A model generated the notes under the pieces. It was not told the origin of the DNA, made no database searches, and worked only from the letters and a program-made list of their open reading frames with translations. Positions 40,876 to 49,730 of a stretch of 64,000 bases of DNA are shown here, in pieces. This stretch comes from Metabacillus endolithicus (GTDB lineage: Bacteria; Bacillota; Bacilli; Bacillales; Bacillaceae), in NCBI RefSeq assembly GCF_023078335.1, contig NZ_CP095550.1, positions 3,454,001 through 3,518,000 on the forward strand, in the 5' to 3' direction. The translations under genes and the position numbers were made by a program. Position 1 is the first letter of the stretch. Each line of letters starts with the position of its first letter.

Positions 40876-41104
40876 CGATACTGGGTGAATCGAGACAGGA
40901 AAGTTGAGAGAGCACAGGAAGGAGTCCCGATACTGTGAGAATCGAGACAAGGTAAGTGATCAAGAAGAGAAAGGAGTCTCGATACTGGGTGAATCGAGAC
41001 AGGGGAAGTGATCGAGAAGAGGAAGCAGTCTCGATACTGCGAGAATCGGGACAAGAATAGGGAGAAAGAAAATCAATGTGTCTCGATACTACACGAATCG
41101 AGCC
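40876..41104. repeat. Tandem array 2, right part
   Basis: The rest of the unit cut by the IS, then cores at 40924, 40976, 41028 and 41080, again exactly 52 bp apart and in phase with the left part once the IS and one CGATACT copy are removed. The outermost core (GTCTCGAT, ACTACACGA, ATCGAGCC) is the most diverged. In all, 21 units. Confidence 0.95.
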
Positions 41105-41188
41105 TCAGAAGTAAAAACGATCCCAACATGCCATGTATTCCGCCTTGTCCAGGTTCGGTACAACTAAAATAAAACTCCTATAATGAAA

Positions 41189-41224
41189 ACAAAAAAAGCG
41201 CAAGAGGTCGCCCTTCACGCTTTA
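41189..41224 (-). terminator. Terminator of uppP
   Basis: Minus-strand stem AAAGCG/CGCTTT with about 18 bases between, partly paired, then a run of T. It begins about ten bases after the uppP stop. Confidence 0.6.
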
Positions 41225-41232
41225 AAATCTCT

Positions 41233-42042
41233 CTATGCAAACAACAAAACCGCAATCCCAACCACAAAACAATAAAAAGAAAAGTATTTTAAATTTCCTT
41301 TAGCCATAATATTCATAAACCATTTCAGTGAGAAATAAGAAGTTACAAGTGCTGCAATAAACGCAATAATATAAGGGATAAGTAATGTGTCTAAATTTGG
41401 ATCATCCATTAAATCCGTGATACTTAAAATCATTCCACCGAAGCTAACTGGGATAAAAAGTAAGAAAGAAAACTTTAAAGCTGTTTCCTGCTTCATACCC
41501 AAAGCCATGGCTGCAACAATTGTAGCACCAGATCGACTAATTCCAGGTATTAATGCAACTGCCTGAGCAAATCCCACAATGAGAGCATCCTTCAATGTTA
41601 GATCTCCATCATTTTTTCTCCCGCGTAGGTTACGAATTGTCCATAATGCAATTCCTGTGATAATTAGGGTAATGGCTGTTACTTGAATGTGTTTTAGGTG
41701 CTTTGAAATCACATCATCAAATAGGATACCAATGACTCCTGCCGGGATCGTTGCGATAATAAGATAAATGATAAATTGAAAGTCATTTTTGCTATGCTTG
41801 TCTTTTGTTGATATGTATTTTAACCCATTTACAGTTAATCTTACTAAATCTTCACGGTATATCATTAAAACAGCTATTAAAGAAGCTGCGTTAACTAACA
41901 ATTCAAATGATAATCCTTCAATTTCAAGGCCAAGAAAATGCTGGGCAAAGACTAAATGTCCACTTGAAGAAATGGGGATTGGTTCCGTAAAACCTTGAAA
42001 TACTCCTAATAAGAAGTATTTTATGATTAAAAATAGATCCAA
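41233..42042 (-). CDS. uppP: Undecaprenyl-diphosphatase
   Basis: 269-residue membrane phosphatase (UppP/BacA) that recycles the lipid carrier of cell-wall synthesis. Eight or so membrane helices; conserved [16 protein letters not shown] at the N-terminus (Glu and the SSSGH active-site loop) and [13 protein letters not shown]. Activity of this family confers bacitracin tolerance. It starts at TTG (42042), eight bases after GGAGG. The canonical motif reads TEFLPISSSGH; here it is [11 protein letters not shown], a mild variant. Confidence 0.93.
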   Translation of the reverse strand: MDLFLIIKYFLLGVFQGFTEPIPISSSGHLVFAQHFLGLEIEGLSFELLVNAASLIAVLMIYREDLVRLTVNGLKYISTKDKHSKNDFQFIIYLIIATIPAGVIGILFDDVISKHLKHIQVTAITLIITGIALWTIRNLRGRKNDGDLTLKDALIVGFAQAVALIPGISRSGATIVAAMALGMKQETALKFSFLLFIPVSFGGMILSITDLMDDPNLDTLLIPYIIAFIAALVTSYFSLKWFMNIMAKGNLKYFSFYCFVVGIAVLLFA

Positions 42043-42180
42043 CTTAACATCCTCCGTTCATAAGATTTACAATCCTTTACCATTTAACTACAGGTTTGGA
42101 ATCCTGTAAAGAACTTTTCTGAACTCATGAAATTGGTCCTAGTGGAGATACTATAAGTAAGCAAGGGAGGAGGAGTTAAA

Positions 42181-42360
42181 ATGGGCCAACAACATCGTTT
42201 TAGAGCTGGTCAAAAAGCACCTAACAATGGAATGTATGTAGAAATAGGTGAATCAGGGGACAACGTAAAAAACCCTGGTCAAATTAAATTAAAAGCGGGA
42301 GATCGTTTCCCAGAAACAGCCAACCATAATCGTCAATGGACATATAAAAGAAAGCCTTAA
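42181..42360 (+). CDS. yjzC: YjzC family small protein
   Basis: 59-residue hydrophilic protein beginning MGQQHRFRAGQKAPNNGMY and ending NHNRQWTYKRKP. It contains the family block YVEIGESGDNVKNPGQIKL. Function unknown. The ATG at 42181 follows a GGAGGAGG-type site. Same position as in B. subtilis, next to divergent-facing yjzD. Confidence 0.88.
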   Translation: MGQQHRFRAGQKAPNNGMYVEIGESGDNVKNPGQIKLKAGDRFPETANHNRQWTYKRKP

Positions 42361-42386
42361 TGATTTAGCTTTCAATGAAATGAAAC

Positions 42387-42420
42387 AAAAAACCCTACTT
42401 TATAAGTAGGGTTTTTTGTC
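42387..42420. terminator. Bidirectional terminator of yjzC and yjzD
   Basis: Stem AAAAAACCCTACTT/AAGTAGGGTTTTTT with a four-base loop, symmetrical, between convergent genes. Confidence 0.95.
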
Positions 42421-42434
42421 TTTTAGTCGATCAT

Positions 42435-42626
42435 TTAATGATGGTCATGGTTTGGAACTGGCTCGCTAGGAATTAATTCCGCAATGACAAAGATGACAAC
42501 GGTTGCAATCACAGCAAGTACCGTTGCAACCATAAAGTCATAATGACCACCTGTCATAGAGTTAACTACATATGACGCCATATGTATTAATAAAAAAGTC
42601 CAAAAAAATGTCCAAAAGAAACGCAT
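42435..42626 (-). CDS. yjzD: YjzD family (DUF2929) small membrane protein
   Basis: 63 residues with two predicted membrane helices (FFWTFFWTFLLIHMASYVV and FMVATVLAVIATVVIFVIAEL) and a His-rich tail NHDHH. Function unknown. I take the ATG at 42626, six bases after GAGGTG; the GTG at 42635 lies within that binding site. Confidence 0.88.
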   Translation of the reverse strand: MRFFWTFFWTFLLIHMASYVVNSMTGGHYDFMVATVLAVIATVVIFVIAELIPSEPVPNHDHH

Positions 42627-42887
42627 ATCGTTCACCTCTATTTCCAGACGAATTCTTACTATATATTATCACAATATCTTTCAATAATAAAAGAACCTTT
42701 TTTAATTGTTCATAAACTCTACAAATCCTGCATGAAATAATAAAACAAATTACTTATAAAAAGGTTGAAGAGGGTTGAAATCGTCTATATTTGCATGAAT
42801 AGTGATACAGTCCCATTCTTTTTGTATGTTAAGACATACATTATAAAGAATAGAAAAGTCACAAAAGAGAAAGGTGGTGGGCAAGTG

Positions 42888-43622
42888 ATGAGTATAACGG
42901 AGCGTTTTTTTCAAATTGAAACGGAATGGAATGTAATCCATTTACCAACAAAACCGAATGGGTTTGGAATATTTATCATCGGTGATCGATCAGATTTTGT
43001 TGATGGAACATCGAGTTTTTGGCATCAGCATTATGGACGTAATCAATTAATTTCCGAGTTGATGAACAAAGGATATACCCTTTTTCACTCTAATTTATTT
43101 GGAAACCATTGGGGAAGTCCTAGGTCAGTTACTATGGCAAAGCAGCTTTATCATCTTGTAATGAAGAAAGAAATTTTAAATCAACGTATCCATCTGTTAG
43201 TCGACGGTATGGGTGGGTTAACTGGATTGCAATTAATGAATGAAATACCAGATAAGATTCGCTCTGTAGCCATGATGAATCCTTGCCTTGACCTCCAAGC
43301 CCATTTAGAAAATGAAAAAGAGCATAAGTTTTTTTATAAAAGATTAATAAAAGAAATTGCTGAAGCCTATGGGACTGACCAGAAGAAGGTCCCTAGACTT
43401 GATTTACCAAATCTTACTACTATAAATTCACAAGTTCCAGTTAGAATTTGGCAAAGGATGAATAGCAGTACTTATGTTCATCATCATCATAGTAAGCGGT
43501 TTGAAGAATTAAGGAAAGAGGCAGGTTCTCCCATTCAATTAATTTACCATTTAGGTGATAATCCTTATCGAACGAATCAATCGATCATTCGGTTTTACAA
43601 AGAAAATGAGAGGATCTTATGA
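42888..43622 (+). CDS. yjaU: Alpha/beta-hydrolase-like protein (YjaU)
   Basis: 244 residues with an alpha/beta-hydrolase outline: FGIFIIGDRSDF strand-loop, TLFHSNLFGNHWGSP, and a LLVDGMGGLTG turn at the nucleophile elbow where Asp replaces the usual Ser (GxSxG reads VDGMGG). The catalytic status is therefore doubtful. Start is GTG 42885 or ATG 42888 after AAAGGTGG; the longer frame from 42765 has no binding site. Position matches B. subtilis yjaU. Confidence 0.78.
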   Translation: MSITERFFQIETEWNVIHLPTKPNGFGIFIIGDRSDFVDGTSSFWHQHYGRNQLISELMNKGYTLFHSNLFGNHWGSPRSVTMAKQLYHLVMKKEILNQRIHLLVDGMGGLTGLQLMNEIPDKIRSVAMMNPCLDLQAHLENEKEHKFFYKRLIKEIAEAYGTDQKKVPRLDLPNLTTINSQVPVRIWQRMNSSTYVHHHHSKRFEELRKEAGSPIQLIYHLGDNPYRTNQSIIRFYKENERIL

Positions 43623-43631
43623 AGGAATCTT

Positions 43632-43665
43632 TAAAGCGTCTTTATCTTATGAGACGCTTTTTTTG
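43632..43665 (+). terminator. Terminator of yjaU
   Basis: Stem AAAGCGTCT/AGACGCTTT, loop of ten bases, then TTTT. Confidence 0.9.
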
Positions 43666-43755
43666 TGAGAGAGTAAGGCCTTAATCTGATTTAAAGTTAT
43701 ATTAACCTGCTCTCCCGCATATTTTGGTTATAACGCCTACTAAGGAGGTCATGTT

Positions 43756-44550
43756 ATGGTTAATTCTGTTATGGTATTTGGAGCACATTCTTATATTGGT
43801 TTTTCACTTATTGAAAAGTTTCTTGAAGAAGGGGTAGAAGTAACAGGAATATTTACTGAGCCAAATAGAGATGATCAAAAGAACTTACTAAACGAACGAC
43901 TTATGTTAATAGGAAGAAACGCTTTTTTTCAAGCGGAGTTTTCCTCACGTCATTTAACTGAAGAAGATCAAGCAGATGTTATTCTGTTTTGCTTTGACAT
44001 GGTTGAAAAGGAACTTGAAAAGGAAGAATTTATAAATGCCATACAATTAGCTAAGAAACATAAAACCCAATTTCTTTTAATAGGGTCAAATGTCATTCAT
44101 CCTAATAAAGATAAAAACCCTCTTATTGAAACAAGGCTAGGCTACCTTTCTGAGCAGCTTGATCATTATTCTGTTTTGTTATTTCCAAGTCTTTATGGTC
44201 CCTTTCAGCCTGAGGAAGAAAAAATTCATCAGCACTTGTTAGCTTATATAGACAATAAACAAACGTCATTAAATATTGAGGAGCCCATTATGTATATAGA
44301 AGATGCAACAAATGCAGTTTGGACATATATGGATGAACTTCAACAGGGAAAGATGTATTCCTTTGTAAGTGAGCTGAATGATGATGAAACTAACTCTTTT
44401 TCAGTTGAGATAAAAATGAATGAAACCTCTTCAAAAATGGATGATGTATTTGAGAAACAAGTTTTACATTCTTCAACTTCAATTGAAAAAGGTTTAGAGC
44501 AACAGCTTGATACTATTATAAGGTTTCAAGATATTTATAAACTGAAGTAG
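43756..44550 (+). CDS. yjaV: NAD-dependent epimerase/dehydratase-like protein (YjaV)
   Basis: 264-residue protein with a Rossmann start VMVFGAHSYIGFSLIEKFLE and a weak extended-SDR outline (LLIGSNVIHPN, FPSLYGPFQP, EPIMYIEDATNAVWTYMDE). The catalytic YxxxK is not evident: after the SNV strand the sequence runs TRLGYLSEQLDHY. It may bind a nucleotide without being an oxidoreductase. The ATG at 43756 follows AAGGAGG. Same place as B. subtilis yjaV, upstream of med. Confidence 0.8.
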   Translation: MVNSVMVFGAHSYIGFSLIEKFLEEGVEVTGIFTEPNRDDQKNLLNERLMLIGRNAFFQAEFSSRHLTEEDQADVILFCFDMVEKELEKEEFINAIQLAKKHKTQFLLIGSNVIHPNKDKNPLIETRLGYLSEQLDHYSVLLFPSLYGPFQPEEEKIHQHLLAYIDNKQTSLNIEEPIMYIEDATNAVWTYMDELQQGKMYSFVSELNDDETNSFSVEIKMNETSSKMDDVFEKQVLHSSTSIEKGLEQQLDTIIRFQDIYKLK

Positions 44551-44621
44551 AATGTTATTGTACAAATAAATATGGAAGATATAAAATAAAGGCAGTAAAC
44601 TCAAATAAGGGAGGGGTTGCC

Positions 44622-45562
44622 ATGTACATAAAGTTTGGTTTTGTCCTTATCCTTCTTTTTTCGCTTTTTGGTTGTGGACAACCCGTAGCTTCAGGGAAAC
44701 TGGAGAAAGTAGGTTTACTTGTACCCGAAACAATAGATGATAAAGTATGGGGAACAAAAGGGTACAAGGGGCTGCTGAAAATTCAGTCTGAACTAGGCGT
44801 GGATGTTTTTTATAAAGAAGGAATGAATGATGAATTTAGTATTCGTTCTGCTATTGACCAGTTTCAGGAAAAGGATGTTAATCTGATTTTTGGTCATGGT
44901 AGTGAATATGCAGCTTTTTTTAATACGATTTGTAAAGATTATCCTGACATTCATTTCGTTCTATTCAACGGAGAAGCTTCTGGAGAAAATGTCACAAGCT
45001 TAAACTTTGAATCACATGCAATGGGCTTTTTTGGTGGAATGGTTGCTGGTGAAATGACGAATAATGATAAGGTTGGTGTATTAGCCGCATTTGAATGGCA
45101 GCCTGAAATTGATGGTTTTTTTGAAGGGGCATATTTCCAAAATGAAAATGTAAATGTTGATATTCAATATGTACAAGATTGGAATGATGTCGCGACAGCC
45201 ATGAAACTGTTAGATGCAATGATTGCTGAAGGAGTAGACATTGTTTATGTTGCAGGAGATGGTTATAACATCTCTGTCATTGAGCGCTTAAAGGAAGAGG
45301 CTTGTATGCGATTGGATTTGTATCCGATCAATCTGATTTAGGGAAAGGAACAGTTCTCACAAGTACAGTTCAACATGTGGATGTCTTATATGAGCTTGTT
45401 GCAAAAAGTTTTGATAGCGGAGAACTTAAAAGTGGGGAATTATTTTATGATTTCCAAGATGGTGTTATTTCAATGGGTAAATTTAGCCCCTTAGTAGAAA
45501 AAAGCTTTCAAACAGATCTTCAAGAATCCATTGAGGAATATAAGGAAAGTGGCTTTACCTAA
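44622..45562 (+). pseudogene. med: Med, BMP-family lipoprotein affecting competence, frame broken once
   Basis: In B. subtilis Med raises transcription of comK, the competence master regulator. Here it has a signal sequence with lipobox LFGC (Cys near 19) and a BMP/PnrA-like binding fold (EKVGLLVPETIDDKVWGTKG, VNLIFGHGSEYA, GFFGGMVAGEM, GVLAAFEWQPEIDGF). The frame shifts near 45298: one more G gives KEEGLYAIGFVSDQSDLGKG and a 313-residue protein. ATG at 44622 after GGGAGGGG. comZ follows 80 bp later, as in B. subtilis. Confidence 0.9.
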
Positions 45563-45641
45563 TCAATTGTAAGCATGTTTCTATACATACAAGATCATGC
45601 ATTATATGATAATACTAGAGAATAAGAAGGAGTGATGATGA

Positions 45642-45824
45642 ATGGAACAGCATCCAAAAACGATGGAATTTATGCAGATTGCAATGAAATATTTACCTGA
45701 AGCTAAGCAAAAATTGGAAGGTTCAGGGATTGACTTATCTATGGAAACAATTCAACCTATGCTTGAGTTATTTACGAAGGTTATGGGAGAAGCGTACGAA
45801 TTAGGAAAAAAGGATGCACAATAA
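45642..45824 (+). CDS. comZ: ComZ, competence regulator
   Basis: 60-residue helical protein, EFMQIAMKYLPEAKQKLEGS and MLELFTKVMGEAYELGKKDA, matching B. subtilis ComZ nearly along its length. ComZ lowers expression of the comG operon. The ATG at 45642 follows AAGGAGTG. Forms the med-comZ pair. Confidence 0.92.
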   Translation: MEQHPKTMEFMQIAMKYLPEAKQKLEGSGIDLSMETIQPMLELFTKVMGEAYELGKKDAQ

Positions 45825-45848
45825 AAGCTGCCATTGGCAGCTTTTTCT
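45823..45848 (+). terminator. Terminator of med-comZ
   Basis: Nine-base-pair stem AAAGCTGCC/GGCAGCTTT with a three-base loop, then TTCTT. Confidence 0.9.
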
Positions 45849-45860
45849 TGTTTGGGGAAA

Positions 45861-46172
45861 TCATTTCTCCTTTTTAAAAAAATCCATAATAGGGGACAGT
45901 TCCTTTAAAACTGGTTTAAGGTTTTCGAGAGAAACCATAATATCATCGATTTGCCCCACTAAAGTAAAATAGTTTACATCTTCTTTTTTGTTTTCTTGTT
46001 CTTCTTCTTGAAACGAGGAATGTTGAAGTCTTTTTGGAACTCTATTTCCGAACATAAGTTGAGTGAATTTATCTGTTGAAACGGTGTTCTTCTCTTTATT
46101 TTCATCGGTTTTGGTTATTTGATCATCTAAATCATGAGAGTTTTCTTCAGAAAATGTTTCATTATATTCCAT
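45861..46172 (-). CDS. Acidic hypothetical protein at the yjzB position
   Basis: 103 residues, Glu/Lys/Asp-rich, with an internal DKFTQLMFGNRVPKR block and a C-terminal helix VNYFTLVGQIDDIMVSLENL. The FxxLMFG block recurs in several short Bacillus proteins of unknown role. ATG at 46172 after AAGGAGGTG. It stands where B. subtilis has yjzB, but I cannot confirm that it is the same family. Divergent from fabH. Confidence 0.65.
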   Translation of the reverse strand: MEYNETFSEENSHDLDDQITKTDENKEKNTVSTDKFTQLMFGNRVPKRLQHSSFQEEEQENKKEDVNYFTLVGQIDDIMVSLENLKPVLKELSPIMDFFKKEK

Positions 46173-46272
46173 CTTAACACCTCCTTAGAAAGATTAGTGT
46201 CAGGGTTCATGTAGTAATATTTTATGAATGTGATCAAGACGGGTTCTAGACTCGTGAACCAAAACATTCATA

Positions 46273-46317
46273 TTGAAAAAAATTTTTGAATAAGATAAAA
46301 TTAGTACCAAGTCATAA
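46273..46317 (+). promoter_or_regulatory. fabH promoter with FapR operator
   Basis: TTGAAA (46273-46278), 17 bp, TAAAAT (46296-46301), overlapped by ATTAGTACCAAGTCATAA (46300-46317). The latter matches the TTAGTACC half of FapR operators. FapR represses fatty acid genes and is released by malonyl-CoA. Confidence 0.75.
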
Positions 46318-46389
46318 CATTTGATATAAATTTAGAAAAAATAAATTCACTTGTTTACTATTTATTAAAAAGATAAAGGGGCTGCACAA

Positions 46390-47322
46390 ATGAACGCAGG
46401 GATCATTGGTATCGGACGATACACGCCTGAAAAAATTGTTACAAATGCTGATTTAGAGAAAATCGTGGATACATCAGATGAATGGATTAGAACGAGAACG
46501 GGAATCGAGGAACGTCGCATTGCTGATGATTCAGTTGATACTTCACATATGGCTAAGTTTGCTGCAGAGAAAGCACTAAAGGATGCTGGAATTGCAGCTG
46601 AAGATTTAGATTTAATTTTGGTTGCGACAGTAACACCAGATCAACCATTTCCATCTGTTGCATGTATGCTACAGGAATCATTAGGTGCAACTAAAGCTGC
46701 GGCAATGGATATTAGTGCAGCTTGTGCTGGTTTCATGTATGGTATGGTTACAGCTAAACAGTTTATTGAATCTGGAGCTTATAAGCATGTATTAGTTGTA
46801 GGTGTTGAGAAGCTTTCGAAAATTACAGATTGGGATGATCGTAATACAGCGGTACTTTTCGGGGATGGAGCTGGAGCAGCTGTCATTGGAGCTGTTAGTG
46901 AAGGGAAAGGCATATTATCCTTTGAGCTTGGTACTGATGGAACAGGTGGAAAGCACTTATATCAAGATGAATATATCATCATGAATGGCCGTGAAGTGTT
47001 TAAGTTTGCTGTAAGGCAAATGGGCGAGTCGAGTGTTAACGTTTTGGAAAAAGCAGGATTAACAAAAGAAGATGTTGATTTCTTAATCCCGCACCAAGCA
47101 AATATTCGTATCATGGAAGCTGCTCGTGAACGTTTAGAGTTACCTGTAGAAAAAATGTCTAAAACAGTTAACAAATATGGCAACACCTCTGCTGCATCTA
47201 TCCCTATTTCTCTAGTAGAAGAACTAGAAGCAGGAAAGATTAAAGACGGAGACCTAATTGTCATGGTAGGCTTTGGCGGTGGACTAACATGGGGAGCAAT
47301 TGCTCTTCGTTGGGGTAAGTAG
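46390..47322 (+). CDS. fabH: Beta-ketoacyl-ACP synthase III
   Basis: 310 residues. Starts fatty acid synthesis by condensing an acyl-CoA primer with malonyl-ACP. Catalytic Cys in [13 protein letters not shown], His in [11 protein letters not shown], Asn in [13 protein letters not shown]. The family's N-terminus [18 protein letters not shown] is intact. ATG at 46390 after AAAGGGG. Probably cotranscribed with fabF and controlled by FapR. Confidence 0.96.
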   Translation: MNAGIIGIGRYTPEKIVTNADLEKIVDTSDEWIRTRTGIEERRIADDSVDTSHMAKFAAEKALKDAGIAAEDLDLILVATVTPDQPFPSVACMLQESLGATKAAAMDISAACAGFMYGMVTAKQFIESGAYKHVLVVGVEKLSKITDWDDRNTAVLFGDGAGAAVIGAVSEGKGILSFELGTDGTGGKHLYQDEYIIMNGREVFKFAVRQMGESSVNVLEKAGLTKEDVDFLIPHQANIRIMEAARERLELPVEKMSKTVNKYGNTSAASIPISLVEELEAGKIKDGDLIVMVGFGGGLTWGAIALRWGK

Positions 47323-47424
47323 GTGCTAAGGACGGGGGTTGGCGTGCCTGTCACTGCCCGAAATATGTCGAACAACAATCTAAACGATAAAATAAAATTC
47401 TCTCAAAGGTGAGGTGTCATCATT

Positions 47425-48666
47425 ATGGAAAAAAAGCGAGTGGTAGTAACTGGGTTAGGAGCTTTAACTCCAATTGGAAATGATGTGCAAACGTCGTGGC
47501 AAAATGCGATCAATGGAGTATCAGGTGTTGGTCCGATAACAAGAATTGATTCTGAACCATATCCGGCTAAAGTTGCTGCAGAATTGAAGGATTTTGATGT
47601 TGAACAATTTATGGAGAAAAAAGAAGCTCGTAAAATGGATCGTTTCACACAATATGCTGTTGCAGCATCATTTATGGCTGTAAAAGATGCGAATTTAGAA
47701 ATAACAGACGAAATCGCTCCACGTGTTGGAGTTTGGATTGGTTCTGGTATTGGTGGAATGGAAACATTTGAACAGCAATATAGAACGTTATTAGAAAAAG
47801 GACCAAGACGTGTTAGTCCATTTTTCGTACCAATGCTAATACCTGATATGGCTACAGGTCAGGTTTCAATTGCATTAGGTGCAAAAGGATTTAACTCTTG
47901 TACAGTAACAGCTTGTGCAACCGGAACAAATTCCATTGGAGATGCTTACCGAGTTATCGAGCGTGGAGAAGCAGATGTGATGATCACTGGTGGGGCAGAG
48001 GCTCCGTTAACTGAAATGTCATTTGCAGGTTTTACTGCAAACAAGGCATTATCAACAAATTCAGATCCTAAAACAGCTAGTCGACCATTTGATAAAGATC
48101 GTGATGGCTTTGTTATGGGTGAAGGAGCTGGAATTATTGTTCTTGAAGAATTAGAGCATGCGCTAGCACGTGGTGCAAATATTTATGCTGAAATTGTTGG
48201 GTATGGCGCAACAGGTGATGCTTATCATATCACAGCACCTGCTCCAAATGGTGAAGGTGGTTCAAGAGCAATGAAAATGGCAATTGAACGCAGTGGCCTT
48301 AACGCTAATGAAATCGATTATATAAATGCACATGGTACAAGTACGCCTTATAATGATAAGTTTGAAACATTAGCAATTAAAGAGGTATTCGGTGAACACG
48401 CTAATAAGCTTGCAATCAGTTCAACTAAGTCAATGACAGGACATTTATTAGGTGCTGCTGGTGGTGTAGAAGCTATTTTTAGTATTCTAGCTATTAAAGA
48501 AGGAATTCTTCCACCAACAATCAATTTACAAACACCAGATCCTGATTGTGACTTGGACTATGTTCCGAATGAAGCACGTAAACAAGAAATCAATACAGCA
48601 TTGAGCAACTCACTAGGTTTCGGTGGCCACAATGCTACGATAATCTTTAAAAAATATCATGCATAA
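47425..48666 (+). CDS. fabF: Beta-ketoacyl-ACP synthase II
   Basis: 413 residues. Elongates acyl-ACP with malonyl-ACP. Catalytic Cys in [17 protein letters not shown], His in [11 protein letters not shown] and [19 protein letters not shown] at the end. ATG at 47425 after AAAGGTGAGGTG. The 102-bp gap after fabH holds a G-rich stretch noted among the findings. A terminator follows. Confidence 0.96.
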   Translation: MEKKRVVVTGLGALTPIGNDVQTSWQNAINGVSGVGPITRIDSEPYPAKVAAELKDFDVEQFMEKKEARKMDRFTQYAVAASFMAVKDANLEITDEIAPRVGVWIGSGIGGMETFEQQYRTLLEKGPRRVSPFFVPMLIPDMATGQVSIALGAKGFNSCTVTACATGTNSIGDAYRVIERGEADVMITGGAEAPLTEMSFAGFTANKALSTNSDPKTASRPFDKDRDGFVMGEGAGIIVLEELEHALARGANIYAEIVGYGATGDAYHITAPAPNGEGGSRAMKMAIERSGLNANEIDYINAHGTSTPYNDKFETLAIKEVFGEHANKLAISSTKSMTGHLLGAAGGVEAIFSILAIKEGILPPTINLQTPDPDCDLDYVPNEARKQEINTALSNSLGFGGHNATIIFKKYHA

Positions 48667-48669
48667 CAT

Positions 48670-48704
48670 AAAAAAGCCAAATCAAAATTGATTTGGCTTT
48701 TTTG
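48670..48704 (+). terminator. Terminator of fabH-fabF
   Basis: Stem AAAAGCCAAATCA/TGATTTGGCTTTT with a four-base loop and a T run. Confidence 0.93.
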
Positions 48705-48792
48705 CTTTTATTAATATCCCTTGTAATCTCCAAAAGTAAGAACAGTCCTTCCTTCAATTCATAAACTAAAGAGGGAAGGAGTGATTAGCAAA

Positions 48793-49560
48793 ATGAGTGT
48801 TATAAACACAACGGAGTGGCTAGAAACATCCCCAGATCAATATGAAATTTGTGAGAAACTAACACCTTACTTCTCTAAAATGAATGCACGTGAGATTTCA
48901 AACTATCTCCATTCTTTTGGTATGTATAAACGATCTCCAGCTAGCCAGGATTGGATTGATGTTATAAAGGATAAACGACTATTACATTTCATCAATGATG
49001 AAAAAAAGAAGTTGAAAAGTGAATGGAAAGGACCTAGTGTCCCTATTTTTGTGTTTCCAGTAGATGTTCATAACAGGAAAATAGAGATGGAGTATAGAGG
49101 CCGATCAGGATTAGCATTTCATGATAAGTTATTTTTATTTCTATCACAAGATGTGAAAAAAGAAGATATAAAGTCCTTGCTAACTCATGAATATCATCAT
49201 GTATGTCGTTTGGCAGCTATCACAAAACCAGAAAAGGATTTTACGATTATAGATACAATGATAATGGAAGGATTGGCGGAAAATGCCGTTCGTGAAAAGC
49301 TCGGAGAAGAGGCCGTTGCAGAATGGACGAAGCTTTATCATCCTCACCAATGCGATCGTTTCTTAGAAAGAATAATTTTGCCCCAGAAAAAAATGACTCG
49401 GCAAGATCCAAAGTTTACCCAGCTCATGTTTGGTACAGGTTTTTATCCCAAAATGCTTGGTTATGCAGTAGGTTATCATCTAGTGAAGAATTACATGGAA
49501 AAAACGCACAAGGCGACAAAATCACTTTTAGGGATGAAAGCAGAGGATTTTATTCAATAA
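48793..49560 (+). CDS. yjaZ: DUF2268 putative zinc protease (YjaZ)
   Basis: 255-residue protein with the zinc-protease motif HEYHHVCR and a second acidic block MIMEGLAENAVRE that would supply the third ligand. No signal peptide or membrane helix, so cytoplasmic. Substrates unknown. I choose the ATG at 48793; the GTG at 48781 lies on the AAGGAG binding site. Same neighbours as in B. subtilis, except that the appDFABC permease operon is missing between it and yjbA. Confidence 0.88.
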   Translation: MSVINTTEWLETSPDQYEICEKLTPYFSKMNAREISNYLHSFGMYKRSPASQDWIDVIKDKRLLHFINDEKKKLKSEWKGPSVPIFVFPVDVHNRKIEMEYRGRSGLAFHDKLFLFLSQDVKKEDIKSLLTHEYHHVCRLAAITKPEKDFTIIDTMIMEGLAENAVREKLGEEAVAEWTKLYHPHQCDRFLERIILPQKKMTRQDPKFTQLMFGTGFYPKMLGYAVGYHLVKNYMEKTHKATKSLLGMKAEDFIQ

Positions 49561-49571
49561 AAAACCCTTTA

Positions 49572-49610
49572 ATGTTGTGAAAAGTAACATTCTCTTACAA
49601 TTCACAACAT
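49572..49610. terminator. Hairpin after yjaZ
   Basis: Ten-base-pair stem ATGTTGTGAA/TTCACAACAT with a 19-base loop, followed by ATATTTTAAA rather than a clean T run, so possibly a weak terminator. Confidence 0.45.
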
Positions 49611-49730
49611 ATATTTTAAATAGGACAACCCTGGATAATAAAATCAAGCATATTCTTCATTGACTGGAATAATTTATCTAAAATTTGCCTATACTGTTTG
49701 ACAAATGGTACTGAAGTGAGGGGTCAAAAA

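Noticed and set aside
40785..41054. 90-residue N-terminal extension of IstA
   Set aside because: Most of it is translated palindrome array and IS end. The ATG at 40784 has a proper GAGGTGG and gives the usual IstA N-terminus.
37852..41104. Covariation in the stems of array 2 as proof of RNA structure
   Set aside because: I tallied the polymorphic pair (fourth base of the left arm with its partner): C-G 6, T-A 5, T-G 6, C-A 4. The two bases vary independently, so there is no compensatory signal.
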